In this document: positions 13,492-25,878 of the stretch, in pieces
Position numbering within the stretch: position 1 is the stretch's first letter
Layout of the letters: every line of letters starts with the position of its first letter
DNA from: Neocallimastix lanati (nom. inval.)
Taxonomy: Eukaryota; Neocallimastigomycota; Neocallimastigomycetes; Neocallimastigales; Neocallimastigaceae
Direction: 5' to 3'
Assembly: GCA_016946835.1 (NCBI GenBank)
Contig: JACVTC010000106.1
Span: 447,501 to 511,500, forward strand
DNA length: 64,000 nucleotides
Program-made: the position numbers and the translations under genes
Notes under the pieces: model-generated
Database searches by the model: none
What the model was told of the DNA's origin: nothing
What the model saw: only the letters and a program-made list of their open reading frames with translations

Positions 13492-13748
13492 GCCCTTGTG
13501 AAGTCTTACAGATATTAATTAAATGAAACTAGAATATTTAATACCATTATTTTATTTTATTTTATTTTGTGTTTTTTTTTGTTTTGTTTATTTTTTTATC
13601 TTTTTTTTTTTCTTTATATTACATATATTTTTTTCAAATATTTAATTAATAAAGATGAAACAAGTTTGCTACCGTTAAAAAAAAAAAAATATGGACTGTT
13701 TTTCCAGGTCCATTGAAACAGATGTACTAATTACATTTTTCTGAAAGT

Positions 13749-13815
13749 CTGATGATAATTGATGGTTATTTTTTCTTATCTTTTCTTAAGTGACTTCTAG
13801 TACGAAAGAGAACCT
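13749..13815. repeat. Direct repeat, copy 1 of a ~65-bp segment
   Basis: Shares TCTGATGATAAT, TGGTTAT, TTTCTTAAGTG and CTTCTAGTACGAA in the same order with 14442-14505. Origin unknown. It starts about 60 bp past the poly(A) of the chimeric LINE. Confidence 0.7.
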
Positions 13816-14441
13816 CAATGATGTGGATTGTTTTAATTAACATTATTAAAAATAAAAAAAAAAATTATTATTTATAAACATTATTTAGGTATATGGTATA
13901 GAAGTACATTAAAAATAATTAAAAAGGAATTTTTTAAAAATTGACTTTTTATATAACAAAATAAATAATATATATAAATAATATATATAAATAATAAATA
14001 TAAATAATGAAGAAATAAAAAATATATATATATATATATATAGAAATAATAAATAATATATTAGCAATAAATAAATAACAAAAAGAGTATAGTATTTATT
14101 AATAAATAATTGAATATTAAATAATAAATATTAAATATTAAATATTAAAAAATATTAAATAATAAATATTAAATATTAAATATTAAAAAATATTAAATAA
14201 TAAATATTAAATATTAAATATTAAATAGTAAATAGTAAATAAATAACAAAAAGCGTATTTATTAATAAATAATAAATAATAAATAAATAATAATATTTTT
14301 ATCAACATTGAATAAGAAATATCAAAACTGATTTCTCACAATATCAAAAATTATTATATAAAATAATAGTATTTTTTTTAATTATTATTTAATTACATAT
14401 AATTATTATTTTATTATTATTAATTGTATTATAATTTTCTA

Positions 14442-14505
14442 TTATTCTGATGATAATTTATGGTTATCATTTCTTAAGTGGCTTCTAGTACGAAGAGAGA
14501 AACTA
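14442..14505. repeat. Direct repeat, copy 2 of a ~65-bp segment
   Basis: Diverged copy of 13749-13815, with a small internal deletion and point changes. It ends in CTTCTAGTACGAAGAGAG. Confidence 0.7.
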
Positions 14506-15016
14506 TGGAATATTTAAAGACTAATATGAGGTTTTATATTGTTCTAAACTGGATATATAGTAACATTGGAGTTTTATACTTAATAATATCTTATAGTTTC
14601 AACATATTATTATTATAATGAATCTGTTGATTTTTTTTTTTATATTTATCATTATTTTTTATATGTATTTTTCTATAGTATTATTTAAATTCTGGTAGTA
14701 ATTGTAAAATGGAAATATATACACTTCAAAGCTTGTATTTAAGACTTTATTTAATGGATAGGAATCGTTTTATAGCTTTCACAACTAATATTTTATTTAT
14801 TTTATTTAATCTACATCAACGTTTATATATAAGCACTTTACAAAAAATTATTATATCAATAAAAGCTTTATTAATAGAATGGAATTTCAAAAACTCAAAA
14901 ATAACAAAAAAAAAAAAAAAAAAAAAAAAGACATTACAATAAAATTCTTAAGTTGTTTTTTAGTTAAATATTTATTAGTTACTGCACAAAGAAAAAACTT
15001 CATATTATTTTAATTA

Positions 15017-15051
<35 letters not shown>

Positions 15052-15109
15052 CTATAATTATTTTTTTTATATTTTTATTTATATTTATATTTCTTAGTTT
15101 TTAGTATTT

Positions 15110-16467
15110 TATATTTGTTTCATTTTTTATCAATTTGTAATCTGATTCATTTGGAAAAGATATTTCACAGGAGACCATGCTGTTATGGAACATCTATTGA
15201 CAACAAAAGGTTGATTTTTATATATGGTATGCATTCATGGACCAGTGCTAAAATGAAGGAATTTATTTATTCTAGATGCAAAAAATTCAAGAATAATATA
15301 TTATAGGTGAAAAAAATTACTAAATTCAATAATAATTTCTTCAGGATTAAAGTATACACTCCATGATTCAACCACCCAAAATTTGTAAGAGTATTTGAAA
15401 AAACAATATCAGGAGTTAAAATTTCATATTGTAGATGCTCCTAATGGAATCATAAAGTTTCTTTTCAGCATTTAAAACAAAATATAATATCCAATAACAC
15501 ATTTAATAATACAAACTCAGTTAATCTCAGTTCAACTAATTTAGTAAATGTTATAAATGTCAAGCATGAATCCAATGCTCCCAATATACCTAATATTAAT
15601 TCTCTTAATTCTTAAAATTCAATCTACACACTTCTAAAACAGAAAGTTTTTTATTTTTTTTGTCTTAATTGGAATACCAATGGATGGAATTATGTGAAAA
15701 GAGATAGTATTGAGTACTTTAACACAATTATTAAACCATTATTCCTATGTTTTCAGGAAACAGGTAATAGTACCAATGATGCTAGAAATCTTTGTAAAGT
15801 AACACTTTCCAACTACAAATATTTCCAGAAAAGAATGGATCCAAATACGCCAAGGTTGTAGAGGCTTATATCTTGGGTATCATGATCTCATGTCAAGCAG
15901 TACTTGAAGATATTTCCTATTCTCATCTTGTTTCTGTAACAACATATAGTCTATGGAATCACTCTAAGTGCCCTGTAGATAATGTTTATATTCTCACAAG
16001 GAAACATTAATTACAAGTCTAATATGCACTCTCTGAGGTTTTCATATGGCTTCAGAATCACACTAATCGTCCATTTATTCTTCTTGGAGACTCAAATGTC
16101 TCAAAGTCTTAATCAATCGAATTTAGAATAGTGATTTTCCAAAATCAGAGAATAACTATTTAATTAAAAAAAAAAAAAAAAAAAAAACATAAATGGTAGA
16201 TTTATAGAAAATTGTTCTAAATATTATCCATGCTTTGTTAAAATGTTTCAGTCATTTACCCATTGAATATTTGAATATTCCACTTTTTTTTTTTTTTTTT
16301 TTTTTAATGTTAGATTGAAATCATTAATTAGATTTCATCAATGACCTTTTTATTTTGTTTGGAAATAAAATAAAGAAATTACTTTTGTTCTCTTTCTATT
16401 TATCTATTTAATTTTGAAAAGAAAATAAATAAATAAATATTATTTTTATATTTCTTCATGGTGGAAC

Positions 16468-16480
<13 letters not shown>
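15110..16480 (+). pseudogene. LINE relic: N-terminal domain and endonuclease followed directly by C-terminal end; RT missing
   Basis: 15115-15303 encodes the N-terminal domain of the LINEs described below (CYGTSIDNKRLIFIYGMHSW, compare CHGIPMENTKLLFIRGLRSW in LINE-A). 15650-16100 encodes a decayed APE endonuclease: LNWNTNGWN, CFQETGNS, then LLGDSNVS where GDFN is expected. After an A run (16165-16187), 16190-16480 matches the LINE C-terminus: a worn CCHC stretch (QSFTH, then IFEYS) and LHGGTLL. Stops and frameshifts are frequent. The whole reverse transcriptase (about 600 codons) is absent. Confidence 0.75.

Positions 16481-16517
<37 letters not shown>
16471..16517. repeat. (TTA)n microsatellite
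   Basis: About 15 TTA units at the decayed end of the LINE relic, extending the GGTLLL coding stretch of the element. Confidence 0.85.
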
Positions 16518-16518
<1 letters not shown>

Positions 16519-16613
16519 TTTAATAAGAAATACTACCGATCCAATTTAAATTAAATACTAATGAATACGGTTCAACGTTTAAAACAATTAATTCAATACA
16601 CTAATTTAACTAA

Positions 16614-16647
<34 letters not shown>

Positions 16648-17264
16648 TATGGTTATAAAGTTGAATATTTAATATAGAATTACTCAATATATTTTCTAAA
16701 TTTTTATTTGTATTGTCTTCAATTAATATGCAAAAAAAAAATATTATTATCCAAAACTGATATATATTAAAATTAAAAATGACAAATTAAAATTTTATCT
16801 TTTATTTTTTTATTTTTTTATTTTTTAATTTTTATTTTTTATTTTTTTATTTTTTTATTTTTTAATTTTTATTTTTTATTTTGGATTGAATTGGATAAAT
16901 TAGTTTAAACTTGAACTAAAAATTTATGTTAAAAAATTATAATAAATGATATAAAATAAATAGCATATAATCAATAACATACAATAAATAACATAATTAT
17001 ATAATATAATTAAAATAGTATATAATAATAAAATTAAATGAATATTAATAAAGATTTATTTCGAAAAAAAAAAAAAAAATATTAATGACAATTTTTCACT
17101 CAATGAATAGGAAATACATTTTATAATAATTTTTTTTTATAATTTTTTTTTTTTTTTTTACTTATAAACTTATTAAATAATCTTGGTAAAAATAATTTCA
17201 ATACAATTTATAATAACTATGATTACTTTCAAACCTTTTCATTTTTATTTTTATGGTATTATAA

Positions 17265-17319
<55 letters not shown>

Positions 17320-18641
17320 TAATAAAATTATCTATATATTTATATATTTATTATTATTAATTAAATTATTTTTATAAATTATTAAATATATTCAAATTAA
17401 AATTTATGGAACTAAAACGATATTTATCTTATAGAACATAATTAGATAAGAATTAAATATATAATAAAGAGTGAATATATATTTTATTAAAAAAAAAAAG
17501 GAAAAGAAAAGAAAAGAAAATTTCAAAGAATTTATTATTGTGTAAATTATTATTAAATAATTATAATTTTTATTAATAATAAGAATTTAACAGTTTTTTA
17601 TATATTATATAAATTAAAAAAAAAAAAAAAAAAATATTCAAAAATAGTATAATTTTTTTTATAGCTAATTATAAATTATTTTATATTTATTTTAATTAAT
17701 TTAAAAAATAAATATATATATATGTATATAAATTATTCATATTAATTTTTAATTTAAAATATTATAATTACTTTTATTTAAAATTATTTTAATAAAAAAT
17801 AATTTAAAATTATTTTTTTTTATAATAAATATTGTAATAAACCTTTTCAATTCTATTTAAATAAATAAACAATTTTTTTTTTATTGTGTTGTTTATTACA
17901 CATTATCTAAAATTCAATATAAGTAATTTTAAAATATAAATATCGTTTAATATACAAAATGGTAATGAAAATTAAGAAAAACTACTAAAAAATCTTTAAA
18001 TATATTTTAATGTCTGAAACAATTACATTCAATTTATTATCCATCAAATCTGAATTATAAAAATTTAATAAAAGAAGTATTAATGAAATTATTATAAAAA
18101 ATAAATAAATAAATAAATAAAAAAGACAAAATAAAAAAAAGTAATAAACAAAAAAAAAAAAAAAAAAAAAAAAAAAACTATTAAATAATATTCTTATAAA
18201 AAAAATGAGGAAAAAATTTAAATATAGTAAAATACATAATTTTAAAATAAGTGAGACTATTTTTTATTATTAAATTTATTATTTTTTATGGAATATAATT
18301 ACAATGAGTTATTTCATTTGTTCAAAAGGCAATATAATTATTAATTATTATCTTCCATTATTAGAAAACTATTTTAAAGAAATAATGATTGGAATTATTA
18401 TGTAGATTATAATTTCATTTTTAATTTTAAAATTATAAAAATATTAGTTGATCAAGAAATTTATTAATAAATATAATATTCTATATTTAGATATATATGA
18501 AGGAGAATAATTGCTCATTGCATTTATTTAGAAGAATAATTAAATTATATTGAAGATAATAAAAAATTAAATTAAAATTCCAAGTAATTCTAACTAATTT
18601 CTTATTTTTATATTTAATATAACTTTAATATATAAAACAAT
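16518..18641. other. AT-rich spacer
   Basis: No gene recognised. Contains (AAT)n at 16616-16644, TTTTTTATTTT-type repeats at 16800-16880, a T run of over 40 bases at 17271-17313 and several long A runs. Confidence 0.65.
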
Positions 18642-20261
18642 ATGGTACAATTATGGACTTTTGATTTTACGTAATTATATATATAATATTTTATAAATTT
18701 AAAAAAATAAACTATAGTTCAGAAATCAATACGATAGTGATATTACAATATGGAGTCCACAAGGTAGAATTCATCAAATTGAATACGCCATGGAAGCTGT
18801 TAAACAGGGATCAGCTGCTGTTGGTTTAAGATCTAATGAATATGTTGTTATTTTAGGTTTAAAGGTATATTAGATAATAATAAATTAATTTATATTTATT
18901 TATAATTCAATAATATCGTAAATTTGTTTCTTTAAATTGAAAGAGTAAAATTATTAAATACGAAAGTCAATTTAAAAAATTGTTATTTCTATGAATTAAT
19001 ATTAATTTAATATTAAATTATATAAATGTTGATTTTAAATGAATATACAATTTTTTTATAAAGAGATCATCTGATGAATTAGCAGCTTACCAAAAGAAAT
19101 TAATTAGAATTGATGATCATATGGGTATTGCCATTGCTGGTTTAACTTCTGACGCTCGTGTTTTAAGGTAATAAGAATTAAATTTTAATCAGTTTAATTT
19201 CAATATTTAATGTTAAATTTTAAAATTTATAAATTTTGAAATGAAAAATTAAAATAAAGATTTAATTAAATATTGTAATACTTTATTTATTTATTTATTT
19301 TTTGTTATAATACTTTAAATATTCAATATATATATATATATAATAAATGATAATAATAATTAATTAATTTAAAAAATTGATATTATTAATGTTAAAACAG
19401 TAATTTCATGAGAAATGAATGTATGAAGTCAAAGCTTCACTTTAACAGACCACTTCCAGTTGAAGATGTTGTTACTTCTTTAAGTGAAAGTAATTTTTCA
19501 GAAAAAAAAAAAAAAGATTTTTTTTCTTTTAATTTCTAAAATTAATAAGATTTCAAGATAGAATTAATTACAAAAAATTTTGTTAAACTATAAATTATTT
19601 TATAATAAGATGTTGGAAATAAACTGAATAATATAATATTTATTATTTAAACATATTTTATTAAAAAAAAAAAATAGAATCACAAGTTAATACTCAACAA
19701 TATGGTAAGAGACCATATGGTGTTGGTTTACTTATTGCTGGTTACGATGTAATTAAAATTTTTATTGAATATACTATTATTTAAACATAAAATAATTTTA
19801 AGGTCATATTATCATAGTATACTAAAAAATATTTATATTATTATAATAATACTTATTATTTTCTTATGCTTAAAATGAATTAATTAATAATACCTAAAAT
19901 AACAATAACAACAACAATTATTACCATAAAATAAATTAAAAAAAAAAAAAAAAAAAAGAAAACTGGTCCACATTTATATGAATACTCACCATCTGGTAAT
20001 TGTTATGATTATATTGCTATGTCAATTGGTTCTAGATCTCAATCTGCTAGAACTTACTTCGAAAAATTCTACAAAACCTTTGCCGAAGGTAATTTTTAAA
20101 ATTATAAAATGATTTAAATAAAATAGAAAAATAGTGTATTTTATATAAAATTTTTAAAATATTCTTTAATTGTTTGATTGACATTTTTAAATATATTTTT
20201 CAACCTATTATTATAAATTATATATTATTGTCTATAATCATTATTATAAATATTATTATAT

Positions 20262-20292
<31 letters not shown>

Positions 20293-20550
20293 TCACTTGA
20301 TGATTTAATTAAGCATGGTCTTAGAGCCCTTAGAGATACCGTTCAACAAGATAAGGAATTAACTATTCATAATTGTTCCCTTGGTATTGTTGGTAAAGAT
20401 AAGAAATTTGTTATTATTGAAGAAGATGACTTAAAACCATATTTAGATATGATTGAAGAAGATAATGTTCCAGCAGCTACTGAGAATACAGCTGATGAAG
20501 CTCAACCAATGGATACTGATACTCCAGGAAATGCTATGGATACCGAATAA
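18642..20550 (+). CDS. 20S proteasome subunit alpha type-1 (PSMA1/Pre5 family), 7 exons
   Basis: Core alpha-ring subunit of the 20S proteasome, about 267 aa. Exons: 18642-18644 (ATG only), 18718-18864, 19064-19167, 19401-19489, 19678-19748, 19959-20088, 20291-20550. All introns are GT-AG and all phases agree. The protein starts [20 protein letters not shown] and continues [17 protein letters not shown], the N-terminal alpha-subunit signature. Typical alpha-1 segments follow: [49 protein letters not shown] and [17 protein letters not shown]. The tail is acidic with an [12 protein letters not shown]-type end. Alpha subunits lack the catalytic Thr, as here. The start is chosen because the family begins MFRNQYD and the only M that joins TTC AGA in frame is ATG|GTACAA with an intron right after it. 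Confidence in identity is very high, in the first exon moderate. Confidence 0.95.
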
Positions 20551-20972
20551 ATAAATTTTAAATAGTTCGGTATCATAAATAAATAAAAATAAAAAAAAAT
20601 TATAAAACATAATATACTTTTTTTAAAAAGAATTACTCAATTTAAGAAAAAATCAAAAAATACAACCAATAAATAGTTTATCATAATAAATAAAAAATAA
20701 TAATTTGAAAAAAAAATATTTTCATAAAGTGAAATAATAATAATAATAATAATAATCATTATAAAATAATTTTATTCAAATGCAATACATAACACTAAAT
20801 AAAAAAAAAAAAAAATAAAAATAAAAAACTTTTTTTTTTTTAAAAAAAATAATGAGAACTAAAAAATTAAAAAAAAAAAAAAAAAATAAAAATATAAAAT
20901 ATAAAATATAAAAAATAAAAAAAAAAAATAAAATAAAAAAAAAAAAGAATTAATATATAAAAAAATAATAAC

Positions 20973-21003
<31 letters not shown>

Positions 21004-21414
21004 GTACAATTTTTTTTTTAAATGAATAAACAAGTTAATAATTAATCATAGTTTAAATTAATATACATAATATTAGAGGTATATTGATTTAAAAGGCAAA
21101 ATAAGTAGTATAAAATGGTCTTTAATATTGATATAAAGTTTTTTTTTTTTTTTTTTTTTTTTTTTTCTTTTCTTTTCTTTTATTATAATTATAATTATTA
21201 TTATTTATTTATTTATTTATTTATTTTTATTTTAGTTTCTCTATAGAAAAAAATATATATATATAATATGAATAACCATCGATATTATGTCCATTTTCTC
21301 TCATTCTTTATATTTTATATATATTATATATATATATATCTTTAATACATAAATATTAATATTGTTTATAGGTAATTTTATGTTTTTATTTTACTTTATT
21401 TTTATTTTATTATA

Positions 21415-21482
<68 letters not shown>

Positions 21483-21701
21483 TAATATAATTTTGTATTT
21501 TTATTATCTTTATAATGTATATATAAATATCTATAAATATATATATTTTTTTTATTTATTATTATAATATTTTATTTTATTGTATTATTAATTGACAATA
21601 AAAATTCTATATATAAATTTGGGTTTTAAAAATATCTCTCTGATAATTCCATTATTTCTTTTTAAATAAATTTTATACGATTTATTATAAGAATTTTTTA
21701 G

Positions 21702-21735
<34 letters not shown>

Positions 21736-22209
21736 TATAAAACAGAAGTAAAAATATACCAACCAGAAATTTTACAGAAAAAAAAATTTTTTTTTTATTA
21801 ATATTAATATTATTATTATTATAATTATTTTAAAAAAAAAAAAAATTAATTTTTGTTTTTTCCACATAATCTATTTTAATCTATTCTAATAATTAATTTA
21901 TTTAATTATTAATTTAATTTCTTTTTTTCTTTTTTTTAAAGTTATATATAAAATACATAAAGAAATAAATAAATATAAAGAAAAAAAAGAAATAAAAAAA
22001 AAAAAAATCAGTTAAAAAATTTAATATATTATTTTAAATAATATATAAAACAATATAATATAAATTTAAATATATATTATAATAAAAAAATAAAATAAAA
22101 AAAAAAAAATAAAAATAAAATAAAATAAAATAAAATAAAATAAAATAAAATAAAATAAAATAAAATAAATTAAATTAAAATTAAAATTAAAATAAAAAAT
22201 AAAATAAAA
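20551..22209. other. AT-rich spacer
   Basis: No gene recognised. It carries A/T runs, (TTA)n at 21418-21480 and an AAAAT pentamer array at about 22095-22168 that ends about 40 bases before the next start codon. Confidence 0.65.
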
Positions 22210-23028
22210 ATGAATAAACAAACTTTAGATGATAAAAGAAAAAAGTTAGACATTGGTCAAGTTAGTTCAACATTTTTTATAATAAAATAATATTATTAAT
22301 TAAATATTTTAGAAATAAAATAAACAAATCAATTATATATTTTTTAATCATATTAAAAATAAATAATAAAATTAATAATTATTAATTTAGGAAAATCGTT
22401 TAAAGGGAAACAAATACTTTAAAGAAAAAGATTATAAAAATGGTATATTGAAATAAAATTACAGTTATGTTATTTTATTTATTTTTTTTTATATATATAA
22501 ACTTTTAAAAATGAAGCTAATACATAATTTTAAAATATACATATATAATATAATTTATTTTGATATTTTTAAAGCTCTAAAATGTTATCATATTGTAAAT
22601 ATATATATTTATTTTATTATATATAAATTAATATAATAAATTTAAATATATTAATGTAAAATGTGTATAATTATAAAATACAAAATATTTTATGCGTAAT
22701 ATTAATTATTTATTATTTTATAAAAATCAATATTTATAAAATTATTTTATCATATTGATATTAAATTGTAGGCTCTTTTATATACTACTGGTTTAAAATC
22801 TACTTATGATTTTGGTCCAAAAATTGATGATGAAAAATTAAATGAAGATATTGATAAATGTTTAATTTCAATCTATAACAATATGGCACTTTGTCTAATG
22901 AAAACTGCAAAATATGAAAGAGCTGTTCAATCATGTACAAAGGTAATAATATTTATTTTTTTAACATTTTTAATTATTATTATTTTTTTTTTTTTAAAAA
23001 AAAAATAAGATAAAATATAAATGGAGAG

Positions 23029-23061
<33 letters not shown>

Positions 23062-23405
23062 CTTTTATAATTAAATAGTAAATAAATAAAAATTTTAAAA
23101 TTTTAAAATTTAAATGTAATAATCAATTTTTAATTTTTAATTTTAATTCTAACCAATAATAATATAAAAAGGTTTTAGATATTGAAGATTACAATGATAA
23201 AGCTCTTTATAGAAGAGGTAGATCTTATTTAGCACTTCAAAAATTTGATTTAGCCGAAAAAGATTTAAAGAAAGCTGCTAATATTAATAGTACTGATTCA
23301 GGAATTAAAGAAGCATTAAATCAATTGAAAAAGGAAAAAGTTAAATATGAAAAAGAAAAGAATGAAGCAATGAAGAAAATGTCAAAGAAAATGTTTGAAT
23401 CATAG
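22210..23405 (+). CDS. Small TPR protein with Hsp90/Hsp70-type carboxylate clamp, 5 exons
   Basis: About 175 aa, made of one TPR domain and a charged C-terminal helix. Exons: 22210-22260, 22391-22442, 22575-22594 (20 nt), 22772-22942, 23172-23405. All are GT-AG and in phase. Three TPR repeats are visible: RLKGNKYFKEKDYKNALKCY, then ISIYNNMALCLMKTAKYERA, then DKALYRRGRSYLALQKFDLA. The clamp positions known from Hop-type TPRs are kept (N of GNKYF, N of YNNMA, K and R of KALYRRG), so binding of the C-terminal EEVD of Hsp90 or Hsp70 is likely. It resembles the TPR part of FKBP/cyclophilin-40/AIP co-chaperones, but no isomerase domain precedes it. The last 35 residues are Lys/Glu-rich, probably helical. 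Exact orthologue not recognised. Confidence 0.85.
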
Positions 23406-24279
23406 AATAATTAATTTTTTTTTCTTCATTTGTCTTTTATTTTAAATTAATATATATATCATTTCAATAAAATAAGTAATCATCATAGTTAATAATATTA
23501 TTTTTAGTAAAATATATAAAGATAATTGTTAAATAATATATATAAATAAATATATATTAATTATTAAAAATATTTATGTTACTATTATCATTATTATTAT
23601 ATATATATTAATGTTTATAAAACTTTTGAATCAATGTTTATGTACATATGAATAATAATATTTTAAAAAAGTAGTATTATGACTATTATGATTTAATATG
23701 AATAAAATAACACAAATATAATAATATAAATATAATTATTTCTATAATAAATATATATAATATCTATCAATAGATATTATATATTTATTATATAGGTTTT
23801 TTAATATTAATAGTAAGATATTTAAAATTTTAATATTTTGATAGTTTCAAAATATTTAAATATATTGAATGGGTCAATAATTATTATATATTATTAACGA
23901 AAAAAAAAAAGAAAAAAATTAAGAAAAAAGAGAGAAGAAAGAGAGAAGAAAGCTATAAGTAATAGCTCTTTTTTTTTTTTTTTTTTTTTTAATTATTTAT
24001 GTGATGCAAAGTATTTAATCCTATTATAATATATATTTAACTTAAATATTTATAGTATATTTTTAAAATATACTTTTAATGAAAGAATTTTTCTTTATTA
24101 TTATTATTATTTTTTTTTTTAAAAAAAAATTTTATAAAATTTAATTAAATATTAATAATAATTAAAATATCTATATATAAAACAAAAAATGTTTATATTT
24201 AATATAAATATGATTTTTATTATGGTTTATGTCCAACTATATATTTTATAATAAAGATTTAATGCTTTTATACTATTAC
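23406..24279. other. AT-rich spacer
   Basis: No gene recognised. Contains AT dinucleotide-rich stretches, an AGAGAAGAA repeat near 23930-23950 and a T run at 23968-23990. Confidence 0.6.
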
Positions 24280-24382
24280 ATTGTGGCTTGTATATTATAT
24301 ATATATTATGTTTCAACACATTAGACATATGAAGCATATTGATATTATTCTTGTTGGCCCCTACCTATTAAATCCTCTCTTT

Positions 24383-24418
<36 letters not shown>

Positions 24419-25015
24419 GTTTAAATAAAGCTCATGATTAAGGTATTAAAAATAGAACGACTTTTGGAATCAGTAAATGCCCTATACTGGTTGATAAGCC
24501 AAAGAATTTTTATACCTTCAAGACATTATAAAAATCCAACATTTGAGCTTGGGAATGAAGGGTATGAACAGTCCTACCAAGCACTAATCAACATACGTAC
24601 CTTGGCATACTTTTTAATGAATCATTAGATTTAGAACCAATTATTATTAAGATGAACAGTAAAATAAAATTATACGGTTTACTCTTTCTTGAGATTTTTA
24701 ACTAATAAAAAACGTATTTTTTTACTTTAAAACTCATATTCTAGTTTCCTTTTTGACCATTGTTCAGTTCTCTACAAAGTACCTTTTACTAGGATCAAAT
24801 AAAAGGTTTTTAATGGAGGTTTGTTTTGGAGTTTTGGATTTAAAAATAAGACCTCTAATACTATTATTTATAATATATCTAAAGAACTGTTTATACCTCT
24901 TATAGCTAGTTTTTTGTACTAAGGAGATGATTTGATGCCTTAAAAAGTAGAAAGAATCTTCTTGTATTATTTCTCATTTTAGATATATCAACATTTTTCA
25001 TATTATTCATGAACG

Positions 25016-25053
<38 letters not shown>

Positions 25054-25238
25054 ACGTTGATTAACAACAGACAAACACGATAGTAAACTTTATTTGTATA
25101 ATGAGCATTTTCCTAGTTTTACTGAGAAATGGTTCATCACACAAGTACTCCTGCAAATTAGATCAATTAAATCCAAGAAAGTTTGAATTTAATTTTTAAA
25201 AAAATTTATTCAAACAATTAAATATTTAAAATTTTCTA

Positions 25239-25275
<37 letters not shown>

Positions 25276-25615
25276 GAATTGACGAATTAAATGTGAATTC
25301 AAATTTGATGTGAAATCTTATGTGTAAAAAAAAAATGATATCAGAAGATTACAAAACATGCTGTCCTCGTAATGATGAAAGTAACGGCATTACCTAGTTT
25401 TGCATACTGGATACTTTTTATGTCCTAAATATGAAGAATTTTAGGCAACAGTTCATTCAATTTCCTGATTAAAAATTTTAATTTTCTCTGATTGTTCAAT
25501 GAGAAAATCGTTGAACAATTCTTAATGATAAAGAGGAAGATTTTGATAATAATATTAATTTTTATATACAGTGTTTCCTTTTGGGGGGAAATGCAATACA
25601 TGAAATCTTAAAGAT
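24280..25615 (+). pseudogene. LINE relic, RT 3' part to C-terminus (LINE-B-like)
   Basis: Pieces in different frames match LINE-B in order. DIILVGPYLLNPL (24349 on) corresponds to DDVVLIAPSAKNL after the FADD motif. TTFGISKCPILVDKPKNF matches MTFGIEKCATMVIKPMNF. NPTFELG matches DPTFYLG, and LDLEPIIIKMNSK follows. Near the end CFLLGGNAIHEIL matches the FLLGG segment close to the element C-terminus. Many stops, frameshifts and internal A runs (24386-24416, 25017-25051) show an old dead copy. Confidence 0.75.
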
Positions 25616-25628
25616 CGGTTTTCGGGAA

Positions 25629-25878
25629 TAAATAATAAATAATAAATAATAAATAATAAATAATAAATAATAAATAATAAATAATAAATAATAAAGAATT
25701 AAGAATAAATTATAAATTATAAATAATAAATAATAAATTATAAATAATAAATAATAAATAATAAATAATAAATAATAAATAATAAATAATAAATAATAAA
25801 TAATAAATAATAAATAATAAATAATAAATAATAAATAATAAATAATAAATAATAAATAATAAATAATAAATAATAAAT
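25629..25878. repeat. 7-bp AAATAAT tandem array
   Basis: About 250 bp of AAATAAT units, interrupted near 25690-25740. It begins where the LINE relic loses similarity. Confidence 0.85.

Larger units (their letters stand above)
11594..13689 (+). mobile_element. Chimeric 5'-truncated LINE copy (LINE-B segment joined to LINE-A tail), non-functional
   Basis: Bases 11594-11726 match LINE-B (about 46162-46294, encoding LSIPPIAGICAALQIKSF). From 11727 the sequence switches cleanly to LINE-A (40803 onward, SELGIPLGES) and follows it to the 3' UTR and poly(A) at 13677-13689. The order is not colinear: the B part lies C-terminal to the A start point, so ordinary recombination between homologous positions does not explain it. 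The reading frame is broken: TGG to TAG at 12358-12360, a 1-base deletion near 12415, a frameshift near 12497 and TGG to TGA at 13197-13199. The CCHC motif and the C-terminal domain remain recognisable. An Asn/Ser-coding AAT-AGT microsatellite (12855-13085) is much longer than in LINE-A. Confidence 0.9.
13690..15109. other. AT-rich spacer with a short duplicated segment
   Basis: No gene recognised. It holds an array of a roughly 38-bp AAT/ATT-rich unit at 14117-14225 and two copies of a roughly 65-bp mixed-composition segment (13749-13815 and 14442-14505). A 77-codon ORF at 14709-14942 ending in poly-Lys has no family resemblance and is not called. Confidence 0.6.

Noticed and set aside
11594-13689. 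Repeat-induced point mutation as the cause of the TGG to TAG/TGA stops
   Set aside because: The two stops are of the right type, but other differences from LINE-A include many changes in other directions and small indels, so no clear C-to-T bias is visible.
14709-14942. 77-codon ORF ending in poly-Lys
   Set aside because: No recognisable family, composition as expected from AT-rich spacer, ends in an A run.
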